NCBI GenBank assembly: GCA_937922675.1
Contig: CALAJN010000009.1
Location: 186,001 to 250,000 of the forward strand
Reading direction: 5' to 3'
Source: an uncultured Granulosicoccaceae bacterium
Lineage (GTDB): Bacteria > Pseudomonadota > Gammaproteobacteria > Granulosicoccales > Granulosicoccaceae
Length of the DNA stretch: 64,000 nucleotides
The position numbers were made by a program, and so were the translations under genes. This document shows, one piece after another, positions 19,655 to 29,982 of this stretch. The notes beneath the pieces were generated by a model. The model searched no databases, had not been told where the DNA came from, and worked only from the letters and a program-made list of their open reading frames with translations. Each line of letters starts with the position of its first letter. Position 1 is the stretch's first letter.

Positions 19655-20422
19655 CTAACTCGCAGTCCATCCGCCATCAACAACCAGTGAAGTCCCGGTG
19701 ATCATGGCGGCGGCATCTGAGGCCAGAAACACAACGGGCCCCATCATGTCCTCGATTTCTGCCACGCGCCCCAATTCGATTTTTTCCTCTATCCACTTCA
19801 CGCGTTCGGGTATCGCAAACGTAGGCGCGGTCAGAGGAGTGCGCACAAAAGTCGGACAAATCGTGTTGACGCGAATATTGTGTTTCCCGGACTCGACCGC
19901 CAAGGCACGCGTCAAGCCTTCAATACCCCATTTGCTCATGCAGTAGACGGTCCGGTCGATACCACCGACCAGTCCCATCTGGGACGAGGTGTTGATGATG
20001 GAGCCGCCCTTGCCTGCCTTGATCATACCGAGCAACACGGTCTGCGCCACGAAGTACGCCGAGCGCGTGTTGATGTCCATGATCAAGTCAAAGTCTTCGG
20101 TTGTGACATCAACCATTGGCGCGGGCCGATTCACGCCTGCATTGTTCACAAGAATGTCAAAGGGCCCCTCGGCAGTGAGAACGCGACGCACTGTGTCCAC
20201 ATCACTGACATCCAGGGTCAGTGGATGTGCCTTGCAACCAGCCCTGGACAAGGTCTTGCAAAGATCTTCAAGCTCTGCTGCAGAACGCGCAGCGGCAACC
20301 ACTTCAGCACCCGCTGTAGCAAGGGCCACAGCCGCTCCCATACCAATGCCGCGACTGGCGCCAGTGACAAGGGCCCGCTTGCCGTCCAGTCGAAATGACG
20401 GTGTTACTGGAAGGTCACTCAT
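19655..20422 (-). CDS. SDR family oxidoreductase
   Basis: VTGASRGIGMGAAVALA, NNAGVN, YCMSKWGIEGLTRALAVE, NTICPTFVRTPLT. Confidence 0.9.
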   Translation of the reverse strand: MSDLPVTPSFRLDGKRALVTGASRGIGMGAAVALATAGAEVVAAARSAAELEDLCKTLSRAGCKAHPLTLDVSDVDTVRRVLTAEGPFDILVNNAGVNRPAPMVDVTTEDFDLIMDINTRSAYFVAQTVLLGMIKAGKGGSIINTSSQMGLVGGIDRTVYCMSKWGIEGLTRALAVESGKHNIRVNTICPTFVRTPLTAPTFAIPERVKWIEEKIELGRVAEIEDMMGPVVFLASDAAAMITGTSLVVDGGWTAS

Positions 20423-20466
20423 CAGATAACGCCGAAATCAGTTAGAGGTGTACTCATGGTAGCCGC

Positions 20467-21780
20467 TCACACAGGCTCGGCCCGTTCTCCGTATGGAATG
20501 TTTCGTCCACCGTAGCGGCGTACTCGCACATTGGCTTGTTCGGCATGACCGACAAAGCCCTCCAGCATGCAGAGCCTGGAGCAGTATTCACCCACCTGGG
20601 CCGATGCCTCATCAGTCAGGACGCGCTGATAGGTGTGCGTCTTGATGAACTTGCCTACCCAAAGACCACCGGTGTATCGGCCTGCCTTTTTTGTGGGTAG
20701 CGTGTGATTGGTGCCGATGACCTTGTCACCGTAGGCCACGTTGGTACGGGGCCCGAGAAACAACGCGCCATAGGAGGTCATTCCATTGAGAAAGAAATCA
20801 TCGTCACGTGTCATGACCTGCACGTGCTCCGATGCAAGCTTCTCACTCTCTTTGAGCATTTCGTTCAGATCACGGCACAGGATGATTTCGCCGTAGGTCT
20901 CCCAGGACTGACGGGCGACACTCGCTGTTGGCAGTATCTCCAGCAGCCGGTCAATTTCTGCCAGCGTATCTTTCGCCAGTTTCTCGGAGTCTGTTATCAG
21001 CACAGCCGGTGAATTTGTCCCGTGCTCTGCCTGGCCCAATAGATCGGTAGCCACAATCTCGCCATCGACCGTGTCATCTGCGATAACGCAGGTCTCGGTA
21101 GGGCCTGCAAACAAATCGATGCCAACCCGGCCAAACAACTGTCGTTTGGCTTCTGCCACAAACGCATTTCCTGGTCCTACCAGCATATCGACAGGGGCGA
21201 TGCTCTCGGTGCCGAGGGCCATGGCTCCAACCGCCTGAGTCCCGCCAAGTACATAGATCTCGTCTGCACCGCCTAAATGCATGGCAGCGACAATAGCTGG
21301 ATGTGCACCACCCTCAAACGGTGGCGCTGCTGCCACCACCCGCGGTACACCGGCAACCTTGGCTGTCACCACGCTCATGTGAGCACTTGCCACCATCGGG
21401 TACTTGCCGCCCGGAACATAACAACCAACCGAGTTCACCGGAATATGCCGGTGCCCCAGCATCACTCCTGGCAAGGTTTCTACTTCAACATCCAGCATGC
21501 TGTCTCGCTGAACTTGCGCAAAGTTACGCACCTGTTCCTGAGCAAATCTAATGTCGGCCAGGTCGCGGGCCGATACCATTGCCATGGCAGCTTCGATCTC
21601 GTGTTCATCTAGGCGAAAGCGGGCTGGCTCCCACTGGTCAAACCGGGCCGATAACTCTCTGACGGCGTCATCGCCACGCGACTCGATGTCGGCAAGAATG
21701 CCTTCAACCGTTGCGCGTACTTTGGAGTCGTCGTCACGCCGTTCCGCTGCTGGTTTACTGCCCTTGAGTATCTGCGCCAT
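20467..21780 (-). CDS. Histidinol dehydrogenase-family dehydrogenase (likely non-histidine substrate)
   Basis: [61 protein letters not shown]; context and C-terminal substrate motif differ from biosynthetic HisD. Confidence 0.85.
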   Translation of the reverse strand: MAQILKGSKPAAERRDDDSKVRATVEGILADIESRGDDAVRELSARFDQWEPARFRLDEHEIEAAMAMVSARDLADIRFAQEQVRNFAQVQRDSMLDVEVETLPGVMLGHRHIPVNSVGCYVPGGKYPMVASAHMSVVTAKVAGVPRVVAAAPPFEGGAHPAIVAAMHLGGADEIYVLGGTQAVGAMALGTESIAPVDMLVGPGNAFVAEAKRQLFGRVGIDLFAGPTETCVIADDTVDGEIVATDLLGQAEHGTNSPAVLITDSEKLAKDTLAEIDRLLEILPTASVARQSWETYGEIILCRDLNEMLKESEKLASEHVQVMTRDDDFFLNGMTSYGALFLGPRTNVAYGDKVIGTNHTLPTKKAGRYTGGLWVGKFIKTHTYQRVLTDEASAQVGEYCSRLCMLEGFVGHAEQANVRVRRYGGRNIPYGERAEPV

Positions 21781-21939
21781 GTCTTGTGTTTCAAATACGC
21801 CTAATCAACGCGAACCGCGTCAAGTCCGCTGACCCTATCCGATGATAATTTGCGCCGCAACTGCCGACGGTACGAAACTTGCGATCAAGAAGCTCGCGAT
21901 TGTGACCCCATTAACCTCGATTCACACGGTAAATCCCTG

Positions 21940-23646
21940 ATGCCCGACAACAACCTGGCCCCGGTCCCAGAGCTCTACGCTCCGTTTGACAGGGTCGATA
22001 CGCTCAAAAAGGATGCTGCAGACCTTGTCTCATGGGATCTGACCGCGCGTCAAATCTGCGACCTGGAACTCCTGATGAATGGGGGTTTCTACCCGCTGAC
22101 AGGCTTTTTGAACAAGGCTGAATACGAGTCCGTCTGTACCGACATGCGTCTCGGTGATGGCTCACTCTGGCCGATTCCAATCACACTGGACGTCAATGAG
22201 GAGTTCTCATCACAGCTCAGCGCAGGGCAACAGATCGCGCTGCGCGATCTTGAAGGTGTGATTCTCGCCACACTCGAGGTGGGCGATATCTGGACTCCGG
22301 ACAAGTCAATGGAAGCAGAGGCGGTGTTCGGTGCTGATGACAGCGCTCACCCCTCGGTCGCCTATCTGCATGAACAGGCGGGTGACGTCTACGTCGGTGG
22401 CAAGATCACCGGTCTTGAGCGCCCACAACACTATGACTTTCGCGCACGACGCGATTCACCCAACGAGCTGCGCAGCACTTTTCGCAAACTCGGCTGGCGT
22501 CGTGTAGTGGCCTTCCAGACACGCAACCCCCTGCACCGTGCGCACCAGGAGCTGACCTTCCGCGCCGCTCGCGAAGTCAAGGCCAACCTCTTGATCCACC
22601 CGGTAGTGGGACTGACCAAGCCCGGTGATATCGATCACTTCACGCGTGTACGTTGCTACGAAGCGGTACTGGATCAGTACCCGCAATCAACAACGGCTCT
22701 GTCGCTATTGAACCTTGCCATGCGTATGGCAGGCCCACGCGAGGCCGTCTGGCACGGCCTGGTGCGACGCAACCACGGCTGCACCCACCTGATCGTGGGT
22801 CGTGACCACGCCGGCCCGGGCAAGAACTCGGCTGGCGAGGATTTCTATGGCCCTTATGACGCACAAGAACTCTTCCGCAAGCACGCCAGTGAAATCGGCG
22901 TCGAGATGGTCGACTTCAAGCACATGGTGTACGTCCAGGAACGCGCACAGTACGAGCCTGCAGATGAAGTGGAACAAGAAGCGACAGTTCTCAATATTTC
23001 GGGGACAGAGTTGCGTCGCCGTCTGGCAGAAGGCCTGGACATTCCGGAGTGGTTCTCCTTCCCTGCTGTGGTCACAGAACTCAGGCGCTCACGCCCGCCT
23101 CGCGACGAGCAAGGTTTTACCGTGTTCTTCACAGGATTTTCTGGCTCTGGCAAATCCACGATTGCCAACGCTCTTATGGTCAAGCTAATGGAAATGGGCG
23201 GACGCCCTGTCACACTGCTCGATGGTGACATCGTGCGCAAAAATCTGTCCTCCGAGCTCGGCTTCTCGAAAGAGCACCGAGACCTGAACATCCGACGCAT
23301 CGGCTATGTAGCATCGGAGATCACCAAGAATCGTGGTATCGCCATCTGCGCACCCATCGCGCCCTACGCCTCAACACGAAAGGCTGTGCGACAGGATATC
23401 GAGGGCTACGGCGCCTTCATTGAGATCCACGTTGCCACATCCATCGAGGAGTGCGAGCGACGCGATCGCAAGGGACTCTACAAGCTGGCACGCGCCGGCA
23501 AGATCTCGGAGTTCACAGGAATCTCCGATCCCTATGACGTGCCTGAGAATCCCGAGCTGGTGCTCGAGACTGAGGACCTGAGCGTCGATGACTGCGCGCA
23601 CCAGGTGATCCTGACACTGGCAAGCATGGGGCTCATTGCTGCCTGA
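21940..23646 (+). CDS. Bifunctional sulfate adenylyltransferase / adenylylsulfate kinase
   Basis: QTRNPLHRAHQEL, LIVGRDHAGPG (ATP sulfurylase); GFSGSGKSTIANAL, LDGDIVRKNLSSELGFSKEHRDLNIRRIG (APS kinase). Start taken at MPDNNLAPV. Confidence 0.93.
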   Translation: MPDNNLAPVPELYAPFDRVDTLKKDAADLVSWDLTARQICDLELLMNGGFYPLTGFLNKAEYESVCTDMRLGDGSLWPIPITLDVNEEFSSQLSAGQQIALRDLEGVILATLEVGDIWTPDKSMEAEAVFGADDSAHPSVAYLHEQAGDVYVGGKITGLERPQHYDFRARRDSPNELRSTFRKLGWRRVVAFQTRNPLHRAHQELTFRAAREVKANLLIHPVVGLTKPGDIDHFTRVRCYEAVLDQYPQSTTALSLLNLAMRMAGPREAVWHGLVRRNHGCTHLIVGRDHAGPGKNSAGEDFYGPYDAQELFRKHASEIGVEMVDFKHMVYVQERAQYEPADEVEQEATVLNISGTELRRRLAEGLDIPEWFSFPAVVTELRRSRPPRDEQGFTVFFTGFSGSGKSTIANALMVKLMEMGGRPVTLLDGDIVRKNLSSELGFSKEHRDLNIRRIGYVASEITKNRGIAICAPIAPYASTRKAVRQDIEGYGAFIEIHVATSIEECERRDRKGLYKLARAGKISEFTGISDPYDVPENPELVLETEDLSVDDCAHQVILTLASMGLIAA

Positions 23647-23674
23647 CGTTCAAGCTTTCAACGCCCTGGACCAG

Positions 23675-23709
23675 GGGCGTGAGTGCGACCACAACTGCAC
23701 TCACGTCCC
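23675..23709. terminator. Stem-loop between convergent sat-cysC and ThDP-enzyme genes
   Basis: GGGCGTGAGTGC ... GCACTCACG(T)CCC. Confidence 0.55.
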
Positions 23710-23730
23710 TTCAGCGAGACTGGCAGCTGA

Positions 23731-25407
23731 CTACGGAACGAGCACGTCAGGGTCGGTCATCAGATGCAAAAGCGAAGGACCGTCGGTATCAAGTGCTTGA
23801 TTGAACGCCTGCACAAACTGATCGACCGTCTGAACCTTTACACCCACTACCCCACACGCTTGCGCCAGGACTGCAAAGTCAGGATTCTTGAGCGTTGTAC
23901 CCACCACTCGCTCAGGATAGCGGCGCTGCTGATGCATACGGATAGTGCCGTAGCACTGATTGTCACAAACAAGCAGTATCAATCGGCATCTACGCTCTGC
24001 CGCAAGTGCCAACTCCTGCATGGTCATCTGAAAACACCCATCACCGGCCAGACAGACAACCTGTCTGTCTGGAAAACGCAGTGAAGCCGCGATTGCTGCG
24101 GGCAATCCATAGCCCATCGACCCCGACGTCGGGGACAATTGCGTTCTCCATTGACGAAATCGGTAGAAGCGATGTAGCCAGACACAATAGTTACCTGCGC
24201 CATTGCACACGATCGCATCGTCGACGAGCACACGATTCAAGTGTGCGATCACAGATTCCATAGGCAAAGGCAGGTTGATTTCTGGCGGCTTGGACCACTG
24301 CTCGTAATCAGCACGAGCCTCACTCAGCCAGATACGCCTTGAGTCTGAAAAAGACGCCGTAGTGGGTAGCGCTGCAATAGCGGCAATCACTTCGGACGCT
24401 CGCGCAGCAATGCCGAGTGCCGGCCGGAACACACGACCCAGTTCGTCAGGATCAGCGTGCACGTGCACCAGCGTCTGCGACGGTTTTGGCGACTCAAGCA
24501 AGGTGTAGGCAGATGTCGTCATCTCCCCAAGTCGACACCCCAGAGCAAGGATGACATCGGCATCACGAACCCGCGCGGCAAGCCGCGGATCAGGTCCGAT
24601 ACCCACATGACCGACAAAATGCTCGTCTCTGTTGTCAAGATACTCCTGACAACGAAACGAGACGCCTACCGGCCAACAACGCTTCCTGGCGACGGCGGCT
24701 AGCGTCTGCGCCGCTTCTGCTGACCACCCTCCACCACCGACAACGACCATCGGGCGCTCAGCCTCATCGAGCAGCCTGACCACCTTGCCAGCCGCCTCGG
24801 CACTAACGCTCTGCCACGCAGTCAGCGCTGGCAAGCCATCAGCGACCGTGACAGTCGCTGACAGACGATCCTCTGGCAACGAAATGACAACAGGGCCCGG
24901 CCGCCCATTGCTTGCGACATGAAAGGCGCGACTGACATACTCAGGAATGCGGTCAGTACGTTCCAGCTCGTATACCGCCTTGGCCAGAGGAGCGAACATG
25001 GCGCGGTAGTCCACCTCCTGAAACGCCTCACGATCTCGCTGATCGCTCGCTACCTGACCGATAAACAGTATCATCGGCGTTGAGTCCTGAAAGGCCACAT
25101 GCACGCCGGCTGCCGCATTGGTGGCCCCCGGAGCTCGTGTGACAAAAGCGATACCGGGCCGTCCGGTCAACTTGCCATCGGCCTCGGCCATCATGGCCGC
25201 CCCACCCTCATGGCGAGCGTTCACGACATCGACACCGCTATCGTGCAGACCATCGAGGGCGGCAAGATAACTCTCTCCGGGCACGACGAAAACGCGCTCG
25301 ACGCCATTCAGTACGAGCTGGTCGACGAGCACCTGCCCGCCGTGGCGTGGGTGTAACGTGCTCATGTTCAACGGGTCGTCTTCAATGATCGTCGATGGGG
25401 TAGTCAT
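23731..25407 (-). CDS. Thiamine pyrophosphate-dependent enzyme, acetolactate-synthase-like
   Basis: GVERVFVVPGESYLAALDGL, GPGATNAAAGVH, QEVDYRAMFAPLAK, GDGCFQMTMQELALAAERR..CDNQCYGTIRMHQ ThDP motif. Confidence 0.88.
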   Translation of the reverse strand: MTTPSTIIEDDPLNMSTLHPRHGGQVLVDQLVLNGVERVFVVPGESYLAALDGLHDSGVDVVNARHEGGAAMMAEADGKLTGRPGIAFVTRAPGATNAAAGVHVAFQDSTPMILFIGQVASDQRDREAFQEVDYRAMFAPLAKAVYELERTDRIPEYVSRAFHVASNGRPGPVVISLPEDRLSATVTVADGLPALTAWQSVSAEAAGKVVRLLDEAERPMVVVGGGGWSAEAAQTLAAVARKRCWPVGVSFRCQEYLDNRDEHFVGHVGIGPDPRLAARVRDADVILALGCRLGEMTTSAYTLLESPKPSQTLVHVHADPDELGRVFRPALGIAARASEVIAAIAALPTTASFSDSRRIWLSEARADYEQWSKPPEINLPLPMESVIAHLNRVLVDDAIVCNGAGNYCVWLHRFYRFRQWRTQLSPTSGSMGYGLPAAIAASLRFPDRQVVCLAGDGCFQMTMQELALAAERRCRLILLVCDNQCYGTIRMHQQRRYPERVVGTTLKNPDFAVLAQACGVVGVKVQTVDQFVQAFNQALDTDGPSLLHLMTDPDVLVP

Positions 25408-25544
25408 TCAGCAGGACGCCGGCACTCGAATTGACACTCAAAACCACATTGACACTGGAAAGCCGAGGTCGCAAGCCTCATCCTGTCCGTTACCAGCGCA
25501 TGCGCACCCAGAGTACGCACCCTAGCGAAGAGGAATATCACTCG

Positions 25545-26450
25545 ATGTCTATCCGTCCCGTCAAGTCTGTCTCCAATTCCCGGCCCACCATGGAAGGCGC
25601 AGGCGTGCATCTGCATCGTGTCTTCGGTTTCGGGGACCCTTCCATGACCGACCCCTTCCTGATGATGGACGATTTCCGTAATGACGTCCCGGAACACTAC
25701 GCTGCAGGTTTCCCCTGGCACCCGCATCGCGGCATAGAGACCATCACCTATGTGCTTGCAGGTAGCGTCGACCATGCCGACAGCCTCGGTAATGCCGGCA
25801 CCTTGGGTCCGGGTAGCGTGCAGTGGATGACTGCTGGAAGCGGCATTCTGCACCAGGAGATGCCCAAGGGAGATGCAGCCGGGCGCATGCACGGTTTTCA
25901 GTTGTGGGCCAACCTGCCCGCACGCGACAAGATGACCGCACCACGCTATCAGGATATTGTGGGGGAGGACATCCCCGAGCGTATTGATGATGACGGCACC
26001 ACCATTCGCGTGATCGTCGGGGACTGGCGTGGCATTGCCGGCCCTGTGGACGGAATTGCGGCAGAGCCCCAGTACCTGGATGTGTGCATCCCAGCCAACA
26101 CCACCAAACGCATACCTGTCGATGCGTGGCGCACTGCCTTCGCCTACATATTTGAAGGTTCGGCAGACTTTCGCAATGCATCAAAGCCCGTCGGTGTTCG
26201 CGTCGAGAAAGAGATCAAGGGCGAGGAGTTGCACTTGCGAGACCTGTCGGGCAATCGGACGCTGGTGGTGTTTGATACCGGTGATGAGATCCACGTGACA
26301 TCAGGCGAAGAGGGTGTACGTTTTCTATTGATCTCCGGACGCCCGATTCAGGAGCCCGTCGCCTGGCACGGCCCGATTGTCATGAACACACGATCAGAGA
26401 TCGAGCAAGCCATGGACGAGTTGCAAAACGGCACGTTCATTCGCGGCTGA
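25545..26450 (+). CDS. Pirin family protein
   Basis: HPHRGIETITYVLAGSVDHADSLGNAGTLGPGSVQWMTAGSGILHQEMP; start taken at MSIRPVKSV. Confidence 0.9.
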   Translation: MSIRPVKSVSNSRPTMEGAGVHLHRVFGFGDPSMTDPFLMMDDFRNDVPEHYAAGFPWHPHRGIETITYVLAGSVDHADSLGNAGTLGPGSVQWMTAGSGILHQEMPKGDAAGRMHGFQLWANLPARDKMTAPRYQDIVGEDIPERIDDDGTTIRVIVGDWRGIAGPVDGIAAEPQYLDVCIPANTTKRIPVDAWRTAFAYIFEGSADFRNASKPVGVRVEKEIKGEELHLRDLSGNRTLVVFDTGDEIHVTSGEEGVRFLLISGRPIQEPVAWHGPIVMNTRSEIEQAMDELQNGTFIRG

Positions 26451-26485
26451 GTCCTGTGCGAACGTGCAAACCGATCTCACTCAGC

Positions 26486-27238
26486 TCAGCTTCGACGTGA
26501 TGCCGCGTCGATCAATACACGCTTTGCCTCATTGACCTTGGCGGACAGGTAGTGGCTACCTCCCTTGTCGGGGTGTAGTCGCACCATCAGCGAGCGATGT
26601 GCCGTAACAATCTCGTCACGACCAGCATCGGCGCTCACACCGAGTATCTCGCAAGCCTCATCCACGTTCATGTCAGAACTCGCCGCCGATGCACCAGCGC
26701 CTCCTGGACCTTCAGTGCCAGGCTTGGCACCCCAGCTCTCGGGGCGCTCACGCACGAGCCAGGATTCGAGCAGGCGAAGACCCTCGGTATCCGAACGTCT
26801 GCAGTAGCTGTGTAGTGATTCGAGTTCATCATCACTGAGCGCATCCAGTACACGGCCGGAAAATTCGCCAGCGAGTATCTGTCCGTGCATGGCACCGGTC
26901 TCTGCGTTGAAAGACATTAGCAGAGTAGCGGTGCGCACCTGAGAGACTCGGGCTGAGCCACCCGGAACGCCGGGCATGTCCCCTGTCCATCTAGACAACC
27001 ACGGTGCTGCTCGCATCAGCAGAGGTAGAAAACGCATTACCATGGTCATCAGCGCGCCCAAGGCTGCAAATATTGCCGGGGCCCTGCCAGTGACAACAAG
27101 CGCCAACAATACAAGCCCGAGAGCTATTACAGCAATCTTGATTCGGCCCATCTTGCCCTCGGCCAGCAAGGCACGAAAATACTTCTGGTAGATCATCCAG
27201 CCAACGACGGCGATGGCAATCAGAAACAACCCGCTCAT
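26486..27238 (-). CDS. Membrane-anchored J-domain protein
   Basis: N-terminal TM segments, C-terminal DEACEILGVSADAGRDEIVTAHRSLMVRLHPDKGGSHYLSAKVNEAKRVL (HPD). Confidence 0.85.
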   Translation of the reverse strand: MSGLFLIAIAVVGWMIYQKYFRALLAEGKMGRIKIAVIALGLVLLALVVTGRAPAIFAALGALMTMVMRFLPLLMRAAPWLSRWTGDMPGVPGGSARVSQVRTATLLMSFNAETGAMHGQILAGEFSGRVLDALSDDELESLHSYCRRSDTEGLRLLESWLVRERPESWGAKPGTEGPGGAGASAASSDMNVDEACEILGVSADAGRDEIVTAHRSLMVRLHPDKGGSHYLSAKVNEAKRVLIDAASRRS

Positions 27239-27287
27239 GGTGTCGCTACACTCAATCCAAACAGATACCTACTCACAAGGTGAGGCG

Positions 27288-27953
27288 TCATCGTCGTCGC
27301 AAGAAGCTCATTAGCAAAACGCCCACCACCGCCAATGACGAGGCTGCGCTCGCCACATAGGTAAGCGCCGCTGCTATCAGCATGGTCTTCGCGCCGGAGA
27401 GATCATGCTCATCGACGAGCTTCAGCCGCGTCAGTTCATCCAGGGCCCGGCGACTGGCATCAAACTCGATCGGCAGGGTCAACAGTTGTACAAGAACAGC
27501 AGCGCTCAGCATGACCAGGCCTGCATCAAGCAATACAGGCAGACCACCCAGACCCCCACCCATCATCAGCAGCAACCCGAACCTGTGCCCGGCCGCTGCC
27601 ATCGGCATCAACACGGCCTTGGCGCGCAGTGGCCAGTATTGCGTATGTTTTTGCAGCGCATGGCCCACTTCATGCGCCGCGACGGCCAGTGATGCGACGC
27701 TGGCATCGTCACTGACCGAGGGTGACAGACGAATGAGATCGCGTGAGGGGATGTAGTGGTCACTCAACTGCCCCTGCGAGCGCTCAAGCGTTACATGCTG
27801 CAGCCCATTGCTGTCGAGGATATGTCGTGCTGTTGCGCGCCCATGGGCACCGATGTGATTTGCGACGCTGCCCCAGGTAGCGTAGGTCCGCGTCATCCAC
27901 CAACGCACGATAGCGGCAAGCAGGAACGAACCGATGCCGACGATAATGATCAT
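27288..27953 (-). CDS. Neutral zinc metallopeptidase (YugP-like)
   Basis: HEXXH in VAAHEVGHALQKH, TM segments; start taken at MIIIVGIGSFLL. Confidence 0.75.
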   Translation of the reverse strand: MIIIVGIGSFLLAAIVRWWMTRTYATWGSVANHIGAHGRATARHILDSNGLQHVTLERSQGQLSDHYIPSRDLIRLSPSVSDDASVASLAVAAHEVGHALQKHTQYWPLRAKAVLMPMAAAGHRFGLLLMMGGGLGGLPVLLDAGLVMLSAAVLVQLLTLPIEFDASRRALDELTRLKLVDEHDLSGAKTMLIAAALTYVASAASSLAVVGVLLMSFLRRR

Positions 27954-28054
27954 GGTTTGGATATGTCCTGCTTCACTGATCGTCGACAGTGCGTCCGCTG
28001 ACCGAACCGTCAAGGCACATCAACCGCAACGCACGCATCAGCTGTTTTGTCAGC

Positions 28055-28375
28055 CTACTCGTCCCACATGACGTTCTCGCCCGCATCGCGAGCAGCCTCA
28101 AGGAGTGCAATCAGGGGCTGAGCGCGCGTTGCCAAGGGAACCGGAGCTGGTTCAGCATCATCGCTGTCAGGGTCAGATACTGGCTCCGGTGTGTCGTCAG
28201 CACTGTTGGCGATACCGGCCTGCAATCGCTCAAGCGCATCGGGAATGTCAGCTGCCAACAGGGCACTGGGTACTGTGCCACTGTGCCCCATCAGCTTGAG
28301 CAGCGAAACCGCTGCCGTGCCAAACATCGTGATGTCCGCATGAGCGGACGTCTTGAAAGTGACCAACATACTCAC
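28055..28375 (-). CDS. DUF1840-like small protein
   Basis: MLVTFKTSAHADITMFGTAAVSLLKLMGHSG... Confidence 0.7.
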   Translation of the reverse strand: MSMLVTFKTSAHADITMFGTAAVSLLKLMGHSGTVPSALLAADIPDALERLQAGIANSADDTPEPVSDPDSDDAEPAPVPLATRAQPLIALLEAARDAGENVMWDE

Positions 28376-28422
28376 GTCTCCCAGATCCCTGGCTTGTAAA
28401 TTCTGTTCAGACTACAGGAGAG

Positions 28423-29937
28423 TCAGGAAGCCTCCTCGACACGTAGATGCGTCAGGGTCTGATAGGTGATACCGCCACGATTCAGATTCTTGTCGATCTG
28501 ATACGCCTCGATGGCATCCATCGTCGCCTTGCCGACCACTCCATCAGCCGGCCCCGGGTCATAGCCTTCGCGCTGCAGCGCCTCCTGTATTTCGGTCACG
28601 ATGCCCTGAGTCATATTGGTTTCGCACAGTACCGGCCGCCATTCGAGCCTGGCCGGTTCAATCTCGATCTGACTGGTGATTGTCTCGGTAACTGCCGGCG
28701 TAACAGTGCGTGTCTCGCTGGCATCCGCTACGAGTTTCTGAACCGAAAAGGTCCGATACTCAGCCGGCACAGCAGTGACGGTCGTGGTCGCCTGCTCGGC
28801 AATTATCTGAGTAGGCACGCTAGTGTATTCCGCCGGACTTTCTGTCAAGCAGACCTTCTCACCTGTCGGCTTGGATCCGGCAGCCGCATCAGCGCCATCG
28901 GCAACCCAGAAAAACCTGGCCTCAGATACGCGGGTGCGTGTCTCGACATTGGTGTACTCCGCCTCAACATCCACGCGACGCTCACTCGCTGGAGTCACAA
29001 GACGTTGCACTTGATAAGTCTCGTACTCTGCTGGTATTTCCTCCATTCGCGAGGTAGCCGGCGTATCCAGTACAGTGCGAGAGACGGTCTCATAGCGCGC
29101 AGGCAATTCGACCAGACACATAATCTCGCCGGTCGTGTCATCGATGCGTTCAACGGGGCCGCGACCGGGGCGCCAAACGCTTCGCGCAGGCTCGACCAAC
29201 ACCCTCTCCTGCTCCGTACGGAAAATCGCCGGAACGTTAACAATGCGCTGAGACGCCTCCTTGACGACAATGCGTTCGTCGACGGTTTCGTAGACCGCCG
29301 GTGCTATCTCGATTCGCACGCTGGGCTCTTTTGACAGCACCCGTTGCAACTCGGATCGATAGACAGGGGGTTGCCAGTATTCAACAAAGCAGCTGCCGGG
29401 TTCCACGCGATCAAGATCAATGCCTGCGGTAGCGATATTTTCCAGATCAACCGGGTTGGCAGGACGCTGCTGCTCGCCATCAGCGACCGTCCAGTTGAGC
29501 TCGCGTGCTTTTACCTGGACACGCTCGGTTGAAGCCTCGAACACGGTCGGAGCTGACGCAATACGCGAACTCGATTCACGCACCACAACGCGCTCCTGGA
29601 TCGTTTCAAACACAGCCGGGGTTGATTCGATTCGCTCTACGGCCTCCTGGGTTACAACCTCTTCGGTGCGATCAGCAAACTTGGGCGGCACGATTACCTT
29701 GGCATAGCACTCGCCGGGCTTTGCATCCGGCAAGGTCAAGGTATTGTCTATTTGTTGCGCTAGTACCGGCGTGGGGCCAACCGCCAAAAGAACAGCACCG
29801 ACGATACTGACGATGGCGAACGAGCTGCCGGCCACCAGACTCTCGCGCAACAGGCGACACGGGCGTGATACAGCAGCAGAAAGATCAGAAAGGTGCAGCA
29901 CGACAACAACTCCGCAGGAGACGCGACGACGCGCCAA
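28423..29937 (-). CDS. Secreted protein with four ~78-aa repeats and C-terminal peptidoglycan-binding domain
   Basis: Units starting at Cys and ending ..ARxxW..; C-terminal IVTEIQEALQREGYDPGPADGVVGKATMDAIEAYQ (PG_binding_1-like). Confidence 0.7.
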   Translation of the reverse strand: MARRRVSCGVVVVLHLSDLSAAVSRPCRLLRESLVAGSSFAIVSIVGAVLLAVGPTPVLAQQIDNTLTLPDAKPGECYAKVIVPPKFADRTEEVVTQEAVERIESTPAVFETIQERVVVRESSSRIASAPTVFEASTERVQVKARELNWTVADGEQQRPANPVDLENIATAGIDLDRVEPGSCFVEYWQPPVYRSELQRVLSKEPSVRIEIAPAVYETVDERIVVKEASQRIVNVPAIFRTEQERVLVEPARSVWRPGRGPVERIDDTTGEIMCLVELPARYETVSRTVLDTPATSRMEEIPAEYETYQVQRLVTPASERRVDVEAEYTNVETRTRVSEARFFWVADGADAAAGSKPTGEKVCLTESPAEYTSVPTQIIAEQATTTVTAVPAEYRTFSVQKLVADASETRTVTPAVTETITSQIEIEPARLEWRPVLCETNMTQGIVTEIQEALQREGYDPGPADGVVGKATMDAIEAYQIDKNLNRGGITYQTLTHLRVEEAS

Positions 29938-29982
29938 CCTGCAATTGTCGGACTGATTGACCCGAAGATCAACGTCGATTTT

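Noticed and set aside
20467-21780. Calling this hisD for histidine biosynthesis
   Set aside because: No other his genes nearby and the C-terminal substrate motif differs; reported only as HisD family.
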